Below, in pieces: positions 14,864-23,522 of a stretch of 48,069 nt of DNA. Location of the stretch: contig JALFLW010000106.1 of NCBI GenBank assembly GCA_022774505.1, forward strand, positions 1-48,069, written 5' to 3'. Position 1 is the stretch's first letter. Each line of letters opens with the position of its first letter. A program made the position numbers and the translations under genes. The notes below the pieces were generated by a model. It did not search any database. It saw only the letters and a list, made by a program, of their open reading frames with translations, and was not told the DNA's origin. The DNA comes from Lachnospiraceae bacterium. Lineage in GTDB: Bacteria; Bacillota; Clostridia; Lachnospirales; Lachnospiraceae.

Positions 14864-17800
14864 TTATGATATACAAATAAAATTGCTCTTAGCAACAGAA
14901 TAGATAATCTTTTCCCTGACCTTTTTTCCTGTTACCCGTTCCAATGCCTCCGCATAATAACGAAGCTGTACACTATATTTTTCTTCCAGCTCTCTCAGAT
15001 CTGTTTTCACATAATCCGTCTTGTAATCCACCAATATGATTTCATCATTTTCCAAAAACCACGCATCTATAATCCCCTGAACCAGGATATCTTCTTCCCC
15101 TGTGATCTCAGGATGCAGCATAGATGCAGGCACTCCCATCATAAACTGCTGTTCTCTGTAAAGAGCCCCCTTTGCAGATGCCGCCGCCATTCTTTTACCA
15201 AGTTCTGTCCTTAAAAAAGCACAAAAATCCTGCGGTCGGACAATTTCCTTCTCCTGTTTCGTGAGATATCCCTTACAAGCAAATTCCTCGATCCACCGGC
15301 TAAATTCTTCGGTCGTCGTCGACTCACTCATACTCTCATAGGGCAGATGTTCAAAGATCAAATGATACACAGTTCCCCGATGAGCCCCTGTCACTTTCTC
15401 CTTTTCACGCAGAAATCCCGGTCTCGGTATCTCCTCTTCCACGGGATTTTCCAAGGTCCAGACATCCTCCTCCAGTTTTTTTAATTGCAGTTCCAATTTT
15501 TTCAACTCTGTAACGGATATCTTTACGGAAATATCCCTTTCCGCCTCATAGGGATATACAAATTCTGTTTCTGCATCTATTTCCTCTTTGACTTCTTTAT
15601 TATAACATATATTGGTATCCCAATGTCGTAAATCTTCATAACTTACGATATCCTTTGCCAGTTTATCTGCCGTCAGTCCTGTCAGCTTATCACTATCCCA
15701 TTCCTGCACACGAAAATATGCACTTGCACTCTCCTTACATACAAGAGGCATTATCATACTTATATAATTTTTTGCCGAGATCAGATCGATCAAACCATAC
15801 TGTGCTGTCTGCATCGTCCATTTTTCTAATTGTTCTTCTGCCTTTTTGACCGTCCCTGTAATGATCAGTTTTTCCTTTGCCCTGGTCAGTGCAACATATA
15901 ATACGCGTATCTCCTCCGCCATTGTTGCCGCCACAGACCGGTCTGCCAGATAATTTTTTAATATTGTCTTTGTCCTATATCTTTCCTGCAGATTAATATA
16001 ATCGATCGCCATTCCATAATCATTATCTTTCACGACACCCTTGGCATCTGACTGATTAAAATTATGTCCTGTCCCTGCCAGAAATACAACCGGAAATTCC
16101 AATCCTTTACTCTTGTGGATACTCATGATCCTCACGGCATTCATTCCTTCATTTATCAAGGATGCTTCGCCAAAATCTATCTCCGATTTTTTCATGCTTT
16201 CAATATAATGTATAAACGAAAAGATACCCGTGTTACCTATTTGTGCATAATCAAGTGCCTTCTGCAGCAAAAGGTCAAGATTAGCCGCCCTCTTTTCTCC
16301 CGCCGGCATAGCTGACATTATATCATAATATCCTGTTTCCCGGTAAACCCGTTGAAGCAGCTCATACACAGATACAACACCGGATAACTCCCGATACCCT
16401 TGGATCATACTCCAAAAATCGGATACTTTTTTTCTCAACTGACCGGGAAGCTCCTCGTTCATCAGCACATCATAATAATTAATCCTCTCCTTATCTCCAC
16501 TGATCTGTGCCAATTCACTGTCCGTAAATCCTCCCAGTACAGATCTCATCACAGCCGCCAATGCAATATCCTGTCTTGGATTATCAATAACCCGGAGAAG
16601 ATCAAGAATTATTTCTACCTCCAATGCACTGAAATATCCCGTCTTTGTCTCACAATATGCCGGGATCCCCATAGATGATAATACTTCTATATATTTATCC
16701 GAAAGCTTTGATGGACTTCGCAGCAGGATTACAATATCTCTATAGTTTATCGGACGATAATCTTCATTATCATATATATACAAGGGCTCCTTCCCCTGTA
16801 CCATATCGCGGATCCGCTCCCCGATAACTGCTGCCTCCAGAGAATCCTTATCCATAAATTCCCGGTTTTCCTGTATCACCAGCACTTCGCTTTTTCCCGC
16901 TGTACATTTACTACTGTCCGGAAAATCAGCTCCTAAAACAAGACTTGCAGCCTCATCATATACGATCCCACCAAGACATTTCTGCATCAAATGCCGAAAT
17001 AGATAATTTGCAGAATCCAGCACCATTTTCCGGCTTCGGAAGTTTTGATGCAGGTCGATCCTCTGTCCCAATTTATGGTCAGTATCATATGCCTCATATT
17101 TTGAATTAAAAAGCTCCGGTCTCGCCTGACGGAATCTGTATATACTCTGCTTAACATCTCCCACCATAAATAAATAGGGTTTCTGTCCATCCTGTGCACG
17201 ACTGAGACAGGATAACAGAGCCTCTTGTATATAGCTGCTGTCCTGATACTCATCGATCATTATCTCCTGATAATACTCCCTGAGCTCTTTTGCCACATCA
17301 CTGGGGACATCCCCATGCTCATGATCGATCAATATCTGTAGTGCAAAATGCTCCATATCACTGAAATCAAGAACTGCCTCTGCCCGTTTCTTTTCCGCAA
17401 AAGCTTTAGTAAATTTTCTGACCGTTTCTACTAACCCTTTTACCGCAGGTGCTGTTTCCCTCAATTGATCCGCCAGTTCATCCAGAGTATAAATACAGTA
17501 TTTTTCTTTCAATTTCATTACCCCGGAATCCATATACGTCTTTCGCATATTCTGAACGGCTTCCTTGACTTCTTTCTCCTCTTTGCTGGAGGCCAGACGT
17601 ACCTTCTGTATACATTCGATCCTTTGACGGTATCCTTCAAAATCGGACTGTGCCACACATTGTTTCAACTGTTCTATATCTGATCGAATTGCATCCGCAT
17701 ATTCTGCCGGCCCCCTCGAATAACAGATATCTAATGTCTGGCTTGCCCGTTCCAGATATCCACTCAGCATGTTTCCCAGATATGTTTCCATTTCTCTGAC

Positions 17801-18463
17801 CCACGGAGCACTTTTCAAACTGTCCACATTATCGTACACATATAATTTTTCAGCATCGTTCAGCCAATCCTCCGGCCATGGGGCACTTTGCGACATGTTA
17901 TACATATCAAGTATCAGACCCTCTATGGCTTTGTCGTCCCTGCCTGTTGAGAGCATATCTACCATTGCAAGAAATTCTTTACTGCTTTTCTCCTCAGGAT
18001 TAAGTGCTGCCTCTTCATAGCACTGCTCTAAAAGCTCCTGCAATATTTCCTGCTTCATAATCTTTATCTCTGTTTCATCTGCCACACGGAATACCGGATC
18101 CAGATTGATCACATGAAAATAATTGCGGATTATATTCTGACAAAAACTGTCAATTGTAGTTATCTGTGCATTGTGCAATAAAGACAGCTGCCGTTGAAGT
18201 CGTTTATCCTTCGGATGATCAATGAGGCTTTTCTCCATAGCTTTGCCGACTCTCTGCCTCATTTCTGCCGCAGCAGCTTTGGTAAATGTCACCACCAGCA
18301 GACGGTCAATATCAATAGGCGATTCTCCCTGTGTTACCTCCTGAATGATCCGTTCCACAAGGACAGCTGTTTTTCCGGAACCTGCTGCAGCAGACACAAG
18401 AATATTAGTATCTCTTAAATCGATCACTTTCTGCTGATCCTGTGTCCATTTCACTTCTCCCAT
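14864..18463 (-). CDS. addA: ATP-dependent helicase/nuclease subunit A (AddA)
   Basis: 1199-residue AddA, the UvrD-like helicase and nuclease subunit of AddAB. This complex resects double-strand ends for RecA loading in Gram-positive bacteria. Walker A is SAAAGSGKTAV at residues 23-33. The DEYQDSS Walker B-type motif lies near 400, and the late helicase motifs (VRIMSIHKSKGLEFPVVFLAG; RVLYVALTRAKEKL) near 780-870. The C-terminal RecB-type nuclease has the LVDYKTDY motif near 1160. It starts 3 bases after the addB stop, and its ribosome site GGAGG is inside the end of addB, so coupling is expected. Confidence 0.97.
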   Translation of the reverse strand: MGEVKWTQDQQKVIDLRDTNILVSAAAGSGKTAVLVERIIQEVTQGESPIDIDRLLVVTFTKAAAAEMRQRVGKAMEKSLIDHPKDKRLQRQLSLLHNAQITTIDSFCQNIIRNYFHVINLDPVFRVADETEIKIMKQEILQELLEQCYEEAALNPEEKSSKEFLAMVDMLSTGRDDKAIEGLILDMYNMSQSAPWPEDWLNDAEKLYVYDNVDSLKSAPWVREMETYLGNMLSGYLERASQTLDICYSRGPAEYADAIRSDIEQLKQCVAQSDFEGYRQRIECIQKVRLASSKEEKEVKEAVQNMRKTYMDSGVMKLKEKYCIYTLDELADQLRETAPAVKGLVETVRKFTKAFAEKKRAEAVLDFSDMEHFALQILIDHEHGDVPSDVAKELREYYQEIMIDEYQDSSYIQEALLSCLSRAQDGQKPYLFMVGDVKQSIYRFRQARPELFNSKYEAYDTDHKLGQRIDLHQNFRSRKMVLDSANYLFRHLMQKCLGGIVYDEAASLVLGADFPDSSKCTAGKSEVLVIQENREFMDKDSLEAAVIGERIRDMVQGKEPLYIYDNEDYRPINYRDIVILLRSPSKLSDKYIEVLSSMGIPAYCETKTGYFSALEVEIILDLLRVIDNPRQDIALAAVMRSVLGGFTDSELAQISGDKERINYYDVLMNEELPGQLRKKVSDFWSMIQGYRELSGVVSVYELLQRVYRETGYYDIMSAMPAGEKRAANLDLLLQKALDYAQIGNTGIFSFIHYIESMKKSEIDFGEASLINEGMNAVRIMSIHKSKGLEFPVVFLAGTGHNFNQSDAKGVVKDNDYGMAIDYINLQERYRTKTILKNYLADRSVAATMAEEIRVLYVALTRAKEKLIITGTVKKAEEQLEKWTMQTAQYGLIDLISAKNYISMIMPLVCKESASAYFRVQEWDSDKLTGLTADKLAKDIVSYEDLRHWDTNICYNKEVKEEIDAETEFVYPYEAERDISVKISVTELKKLELQLKKLEEDVWTLENPVEEEIPRPGFLREKEKVTGAHRGTVYHLIFEHLPYESMSESTTTEEFSRWIEEFACKGYLTKQEKEIVRPQDFCAFLRTELGKRMAAASAKGALYREQQFMMGVPASMLHPEITGEEDILVQGIIDAWFLENDEIILVDYKTDYVKTDLRELEEKYSVQLRYYAEALERVTGKKVREKIIYSVAKSNFICIS

Positions 18464-18466
18464 TTC

Positions 18467-21400
18467 TTATTCCTCCCCCTGCTCACCATATTTTTTTCTT
18501 AGTGCATCGTAGACCTGATCATCTGTCATTTCCTGCAGCTTACGGTATGTATTACCCAGTCGTGGATCAAACCGGCAGACAGCATGATACGGACAATAAT
18601 CGCAGGATGTACTGTCATCCTCTTTCTTGTACGGATGTATCCCTATTTCCCCTTCGATAATTCCCTTGCTTATTTCCATAAGCTTATTTTTAGTATCTTT
18701 CATCAACAGATCAAAGTCTTCCTCCGTTGCCAGATATTTTTCTGATGTTTTACTGATATTTCCGTCTTTTTTGGTAGACACCGGAATAATGCTAGATTTT
18801 ACCATTGCCGCAAGCCCTGCCCCCTGCTCCGGACGAAATGTACGATCCATGGCATACATTACATCATCTGTCTCGTTGATCAATCCTTTCATACGGAATT
18901 GTTTTAGAATCTCTCCCTCCCTGTTGTCCTCTGTCACGTATCCGTCCAGCATCGGATCCTTTGGATGGAAATAAAATATTCCTGCCGGAATGATCTGCTT
19001 TTTCAAACTGCTTCTGCGTCCCTTGGCGTCGTCTACCGCAGCCTGCAGATAAATTACCAGCTGCATCTGCAGACCGTAGTAAAAATCAGAAAGAGAGATT
19101 TCCTTTTCTCCTGTCTTGTAATCTACAATAGATATATATTCCTTATCCCCTACGGACAAACTATCGATCCGGTCAACACTTCCCCGCAGCACAAGCGGAC
19201 CGTGTACCTGTTCAAAACGAAGCTCACTGCCGATCGTCTGAAATTCTCCAATATCCATTTGCTCCGATATTGACCTGATCGTCCGATGAAGCACTTTTTT
19301 CATGGAATTCATCAAATGGCGGTTTCGAAAGCTGTCCTGCAGCAGTCCGCTCTTATACTCATCTACAACAGCTTCAAAACATTCTTCTGCTTTCTTTTGT
19401 CGTTCCTCTTCTTCTATCTCCTGCCAGTTCTGATGATTCCTGATCATATCCTTGGTATATAATTCCAATGTTTCATGAATAATATTTCCGATATCATAAA
19501 ATGCGACTGCACGCTCTTCCCGTTCTCCTAAACCTAATCCGTACTGCAAAAAATATCTGTATGCACATGAAGCATATAGCTCAAATCTTGAGGCACTTCC
19601 ACGTATCATATCTGTATACAGCATCTGCGCAGCGCTCTTTGTAAGCTTTGCATCTTCCGGAATATAAAATGCCGCACTTAATATTTTCAGCAGACGATCC
19701 GGCTGATTTTCCTTATAGTGGCTAAATATCTGCTGCCATCTCGTATCCAGATAATTTCTGTCCCGCAATCCCCGGATCAAATACCCCAGGCCCTCATCAT
19801 CCCCCAGAATATATCCATTATCATTTCTCTGCTCCTCTATAACCACCCTGATCTCAGGATATAACTTTCTCACCCGTTCAATCAGATAAGAAGGCTTTTG
19901 CTGTCGTCCATCATTGCCGGATTCACACAAACACAAGTACAAATGCTTTGATGGCTTTGTTAAGGTCAGATAAAGATAAAACTGCTCCGTATATATCTTC
20001 TCTCTCTCTGTCGGTGCCAGTTCGAAATCTTTCTGTTCAAAAAAACTTCTTTCCGTCGCCGATAATATTCCACCGCCACCTGCTCCTTTGGGAATATTGG
20101 CATCGGTGGCTCCAAGGAAAAACAGATATTTTATGTGATCCAGTCGCGTCCTTGTAAGATCTCCCACGACGATCTGATCTACCCCCGGCGGAATCAACCC
20201 AACCCTTGCTTCACTAAAGCCTGTGTCGAGTAATTCTCTAAACTCTCTGAGCGTTGTTTTCTCGTCACCCAGAAGCTCCACAAGCCGGTCAAAAACTTCT
20301 ATAACAATCCCATATATCTGGCCATACTCTTTGGCTTCTTCCTGATTTCCATTTGCTTCGAATCTTTCCACATCACACTCCAGCTTATGATAAAAATCCT
20401 CCTTCTCTATAAACTCTACAAGTACCATTACAAATTCTTTTATGAGATGTTTTTTTGTGCGTATTTGTTCATACACTGTACCAAATATTGTGCATACCTT
20501 TTCCCGAATCTCGTTAATCTTTATATTAATCTCATTTTTCTTTTCTTCATCTCTGATCCAAAAAGCATTCGATACCTCCCACTCCTGATTCCATCGGCGA
20601 TAGCCACGGATTCCTGATGCCAGGAGATAATTATCCAGCAGATCTGTTTCTTCCGGTGTCAATGGAGAATATCTGCCCCGCAGATACCGGATCACCGTAT
20701 CATATTTAAAATCATATTGGATGATATCGAATAAGGCGTCCAGCATACTAATGAACGGATTGGATAAAATACTCTTTTTCTGATCGATAAAACAGGGAAT
20801 CCCTGCCCGGTCAAATGCATTTTTTGCAAGAACTCCATATATCTCCATGTCTCCCGCTACGACCCCGATATCTCTGTACCGATATCCTTTTCTGCGAAGC
20901 TTTAATACTTTCTCAACAACAAAGCGGATTTCCTGCTGAGGCTGTTTCAACACATGTATGCTTAGATCCTGTACCTCCCCTTCCTGCTGTCCGGGATACG
21001 CCCTGACCGGAAAACGAAACAGGTTCTGCTCCAGATATGCCAGCTGGGAGGAATGTGCATACCTTGTTTCCGTCACATCTTGTCCCGTATATACTATTTC
21101 CGGTTCATCCATATTATTTTCACAGATCATCTGTATAAAATGTGCCGTTGTCTTTTTGCTTAGATAAAATAGTTCATGCTTTTCCCCGATATGATAAATT
21201 TCTTCGCCTTTATTCAGTGTCACAGTCAGATATACATCACTGCATATTTTCATTAATTCCTCTATAAGCTGATACTGAACAGGTGTAAATCCCGTAAATC
21301 CGTCCAGACATACTACTGCTCCCTGTAACAGCTTTGATTTTGAAACAACACCACTTAGAACTGTCAATACTTCCTCTGAGGTGATATAATTATCTTTCAG

Positions 21401-21907
21401 ATAATCCCGAAATCCTCTATATGCCGTCCTCATATCCTCCAGCTTATTTGTCAGGGCTGTTTTACCATTTGCTGCCCGGATCATATCCTGAAGATCTTTT
21501 TCTTCGATACCATACTGCATCATTTCAGACAAAAACGATTTAATTTCGGCAACATATCCCTTTTTATGAACATTCTTGCCAAAGTACTGAAGCTCTTTTT
21601 CCTTTTCTAAAAGAACTCTGTGGAGTATCATCGTCTTTCCCATATCATCCAGCACCGGCAGATTTGCCGTTCCTGTCTCGCCAAATATACGATACGCCAG
21701 GCGCACAAAGCTCTGAACTTCTATATTCATAATTGCTTTATTATCACTTATCGCTACGATCTCCCTCTGCGTCTGCATCGTAGACTGTTCCGGAACCAAT
21801 AGTAAAAATAAACGGTCTGTTTCCTGTTTTGCTCTCTCTGCGATCATGTGATTCAGATAATATGATTTTCCCCTTCCGGAGCCTCCTAAAATAAAATGAA
21901 CAGCCAT
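18467..21907 (-). CDS. addB: ATP-dependent helicase/nuclease subunit B (AddB)
   Basis: 1146-residue AddB, partner of AddA. The N-terminal Walker A-like site is GGSGRGKS at residues 8-15. The C-terminal RecB-type nuclease carries ISIVDYKTGEKE near 960. The four Cys that hold the 4Fe-4S cluster are seen: one near 790 (ASCAYRYF) and the C-x2-C-x5-C group CDYCPYHAVC near the end. The start has GGGGAG upstream. It is the first gene of the nine-gene run reaching the glycosylase gene. Confidence 0.97.
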   Translation of the reverse strand: MAVHFILGGSGRGKSYYLNHMIAERAKQETDRLFLLLVPEQSTMQTQREIVAISDNKAIMNIEVQSFVRLAYRIFGETGTANLPVLDDMGKTMILHRVLLEKEKELQYFGKNVHKKGYVAEIKSFLSEMMQYGIEEKDLQDMIRAANGKTALTNKLEDMRTAYRGFRDYLKDNYITSEEVLTVLSGVVSKSKLLQGAVVCLDGFTGFTPVQYQLIEELMKICSDVYLTVTLNKGEEIYHIGEKHELFYLSKKTTAHFIQMICENNMDEPEIVYTGQDVTETRYAHSSQLAYLEQNLFRFPVRAYPGQQEGEVQDLSIHVLKQPQQEIRFVVEKVLKLRRKGYRYRDIGVVAGDMEIYGVLAKNAFDRAGIPCFIDQKKSILSNPFISMLDALFDIIQYDFKYDTVIRYLRGRYSPLTPEETDLLDNYLLASGIRGYRRWNQEWEVSNAFWIRDEEKKNEINIKINEIREKVCTIFGTVYEQIRTKKHLIKEFVMVLVEFIEKEDFYHKLECDVERFEANGNQEEAKEYGQIYGIVIEVFDRLVELLGDEKTTLREFRELLDTGFSEARVGLIPPGVDQIVVGDLTRTRLDHIKYLFFLGATDANIPKGAGGGGILSATERSFFEQKDFELAPTEREKIYTEQFYLYLTLTKPSKHLYLCLCESGNDGRQQKPSYLIERVRKLYPEIRVVIEEQRNDNGYILGDDEGLGYLIRGLRDRNYLDTRWQQIFSHYKENQPDRLLKILSAAFYIPEDAKLTKSAAQMLYTDMIRGSASRFELYASCAYRYFLQYGLGLGEREERAVAFYDIGNIIHETLELYTKDMIRNHQNWQEIEEEERQKKAEECFEAVVDEYKSGLLQDSFRNRHLMNSMKKVLHRTIRSISEQMDIGEFQTIGSELRFEQVHGPLVLRGSVDRIDSLSVGDKEYISIVDYKTGEKEISLSDFYYGLQMQLVIYLQAAVDDAKGRRSSLKKQIIPAGIFYFHPKDPMLDGYVTEDNREGEILKQFRMKGLINETDDVMYAMDRTFRPEQGAGLAAMVKSSIIPVSTKKDGNISKTSEKYLATEEDFDLLMKDTKNKLMEISKGIIEGEIGIHPYKKEDDSTSCDYCPYHAVCRFDPRLGNTYRKLQEMTDDQVYDALRKKYGEQGEE

Positions 21908-21939
21908 ACACTCTCCCCTTATATATCTTTTTTGCCTAT

Positions 21940-21945
21940 ATTATA
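21940..21945 (-). promoter_or_regulatory. candidate -10 box of the addB operon
   Basis: TATAAT on the minus strand, about 33 bases before the addB ATG. No good -35 is seen at the usual distance (GGATTT at 17, TGGATT at 18 bases), so the promoter is either weak or activator-dependent. Confidence 0.45.
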
Positions 21946-22095
21946 CGATATAATAATTCCAAAATCCAGCCGCTTCGCATCTGCCGCACGTTATGCTTCA
22001 CCATCCAAACTTTTATTTTTTCTATGCTGTTCTATTTTTCTCTCCCCGGAATATACTGTAATATCCGGAAATTTATCTTATGGGGAGGTTTTCCT

Positions 22096-22569
22096 ATGTC
22101 GCGAACAAGGATTGTTATTTTTCAATTAAAAGAAATTATTTACACCGCCATTTTTGTCGGACTCGGTATTCTACTGCTTATTCTTCTCTTTTTTATGTTC
22201 TGGCCGGGCAAAGCAAAAGAAACTACAGGGACTGCTTCACCCTCCGCCGTTTCAAAAAAGTCGGCAGACGCAAATGGGGACAAATATATAGCGGGTGTTT
22301 ATAACAGCGAACTTGCCCTTGGAGATGCCAAAATTAATTTACGTGTTTCTCTAGACAAAGACCGTGTTAAATCTGTTGAAATAATTAACATGAAAGAATC
22401 TGTTGAAACAATGTATCCTCTGATCAAACCGGCCGTAAAAGAAATTTCGGACCAGCTGGCACAGGATATTTCACCGGATCAAGTTGTTCTGTCTGATGAT
22501 TCCCCATATACATCACAGCTAATCCTTGATACAGTATGTCAGATCATTGACGATGCTTCGGCACAATAA
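22096..22569 (+). CDS. small membrane-anchored protein, FMN-binding-domain-like
   Basis: 157 residues. One N-terminal helix (about 14-36) is followed by a Ser/Ala/Lys linker and an extracytoplasmic domain from about 60 to the end, reading AGVYNSELALGDAKINLRVSLDKDRV. This resembles the FMN_bind fold that recognises FMN covalently attached to Thr, but without a clear cofactor site, so the assignment is tentative. The ATG at 22096 has GGGGAGG 7 bases upstream. It is transcribed divergently from addB and is the only plus-strand gene in the left two thirds of the window. A strong terminator follows. Confidence 0.75.
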   Translation: MSRTRIVIFQLKEIIYTAIFVGLGILLLILLFFMFWPGKAKETTGTASPSAVSKKSADANGDKYIAGVYNSELALGDAKINLRVSLDKDRVKSVEIINMKESVETMYPLIKPAVKEISDQLAQDISPDQVVLSDDSPYTSQLILDTVCQIIDDASAQ

Positions 22570-22600
22570 AACAAGGCAAAACAAGTATATCTTATACACT

Positions 22601-22660
22601 ATAAAACAACCCTCAGAAAAGTTTATTTCGAGACTAATAAGCTTTCCTGAGGGTTTTATT
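22601..22660. terminator. bidirectional terminator between the FMN_bind-like gene and queT
   Basis: AACCCTCAG (22608-22616) pairs with CTGAGGGTT (22647-22655), with further pairing of AAAAG and CTTT. A-rich and T-rich flanks allow use on both strands, fitting the convergent genes. Confidence 0.8.
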
Positions 22661-22713
22661 TGTTTGATTTATTGCTTAGCTGCCAGAATCTCTTTGTGGC
22701 TCAGGCACATTAT

Positions 22714-23256
22714 CTATCTTGCTTTCTCTAGCCCATCTGTCTGCATGTCCGAATGAAACAGCATTTGACGATATGGCGACAATGCTTTGATCAACAAACT
22801 GCCAAAAATACAACATGTAATTACTTCACCGGCTCCCACTGTGACCGCCTGAAACGGAATGGAAATATCAATCCCATGCACTACATATTTTAAGCCGTAT
22901 GCATATCGAAGCACGAATGGAATGATCAGCATGTTAGCAAGCACCGGTGGCAATGTCACCAAAAAAGAATGTTTTCTTAAAGCACAGCTTCCCAATGCAC
23001 CTAATAATGTTGCAAGACTGCCAAATACTATATCCGGAAGCATTGCTCCTGTGAGCAGGTTACTTAACAGACATCCAATAAATACTCCCGGTACTGCTGC
23101 CGGTGTAAAATATGGAAGCACCGTTAATACCTCTGATATTCTTACCTGAATTGTTCCTGATGCAAGATTGAACGTGTTGATAAACACTGTCATTACGACA
23201 TAGATTGCAGCGATCATTGCTGCCTGTGTGATAAAATAAAGTTTTTTTGTTCTCAT
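22714..23256 (-). CDS. queT: queuosine precursor transporter QueT
   Basis: 180-residue integral membrane protein with about five or six helices, the QueT (COG4708) substrate-binding component of an ECF-type vitamin transporter. It takes up preQ0/preQ1-type queuosine precursors. Family marks include RISEVLTVLPYFTP and PGVFIGCLLSNLL near residues 37-67. The energising ECF ATPases are not in the window and are expected to be shared. The start has AAAGGAG 7-8 bases upstream, and that site is part of a preQ1-I riboswitch, which supports the substrate. Confidence 0.93.
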   Translation of the reverse strand: MRTKKLYFITQAAMIAAIYVVMTVFINTFNLASGTIQVRISEVLTVLPYFTPAAVPGVFIGCLLSNLLTGAMLPDIVFGSLATLLGALGSCALRKHSFLVTLPPVLANMLIIPFVLRYAYGLKYVVHGIDISIPFQAVTVGAGEVITCCIFGSLLIKALSPYRQMLFHSDMQTDGLEKAR

Positions 23257-23263
23257 TTCTAAT

Positions 23264-23306
23264 CTCCTTTAGTTTTGTTTTACGAGTGGAAGGTCTCGAA
23301 CACTCG
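23264..23306 (-). promoter_or_regulatory. preQ1-I riboswitch upstream of queT
   Basis: On the minus strand CGAGTG (23301-23306) pairs with CACTCG (23283-23288) around a loop starting TTCGAG. An A-rich tail follows, TAAAACAAAACTAA, which runs straight into the AGGAG of queT. This is the compact preQ1-I layout (P1 stem, then an A-rich strand ending CUAA-GGAG that folds back into a pseudoknot). Ligand binding should hide the ribosome site and shut off uptake. A second leader hairpin (TTATGC/GCATAA) lies just upstream. Confidence 0.82.
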
Positions 23307-23350
23307 ACATCTTTATGCGTCTAATTAAATTGCATAAGCAACGCTGTCGC

Positions 23351-23379
23351 TTATCTTATCACTTTTGGGTGGATCATGC
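23351..23379 (-). promoter_or_regulatory. queT promoter
   Basis: On the minus strand TTGCAT, a 17-base spacer and TAAGAT precede the riboswitch leader by about 45 bases. Confidence 0.65.
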
Positions 23380-23395
23380 AAGTATGTTTTATCAG

Positions 23396-23418
23396 AAAAA
23401 AGTCAAAACCGGTGTTTT
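23396..23418 (-). terminator. weak second hairpin with U tract
   Basis: AAAAC, loop ACCG, GTTTT on the minus strand, then GAC and TTTTTT. It resembles the stronger hairpin at 1551-1578 and stands in the same place relative to the post-terminator repeat. Confidence 0.4.
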
Positions 23419-23426
23419 ACTTTTTC

Positions 23427-23453
23427 CTACATTGCAAGCATTTTCTTATACAC
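23427..23453 (-). repeat. post-terminator repeat, copy 2
   Basis: Matches 1615-1641 at 21 of 27 positions, with the same neighbours on both sides (a gene's terminator before it, an AAAAC/GTTTT hairpin with U tract after it). Confidence 0.45.
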
Positions 23454-23454
23454 C

Positions 23455-23491
23455 AAAAAAGACGGTTTCAGAAATTTATTCTGAAACCGTC
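23455..23491 (-). terminator. terminator of the solute-binding-protein gene
   Basis: Minus strand GACGGTTTCAGAA pairs fully with TTCTGAAACCGTC (13 pairs) and is followed by TTTTTT. It lies about 30 bases after the stop codon. Confidence 0.92.
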
Positions 23492-23522
23492 CCGGTTATT
23501 TACTTATATTTATCATACAGGA

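Noticed and set aside
22049..22071. Dyad CCGGA...TCCGG as an operator upstream of the gene at 22096
   Set aside because: Only the outer five and inner three positions pair; several mismatches between them make it too weak to call.
21908..22095. LexA box in the addB promoter region
   Set aside because: GAAC occurs but without GTTC at the required 4-base spacing.
23281..23345. tRNA-like stretch upstream of queT (TTCGA loop near the 3' side)
   Set aside because: The T-arm does not pair well and no acceptor stem closes it; the same bases fit a preQ1-I riboswitch placed on the queT ribosome site.
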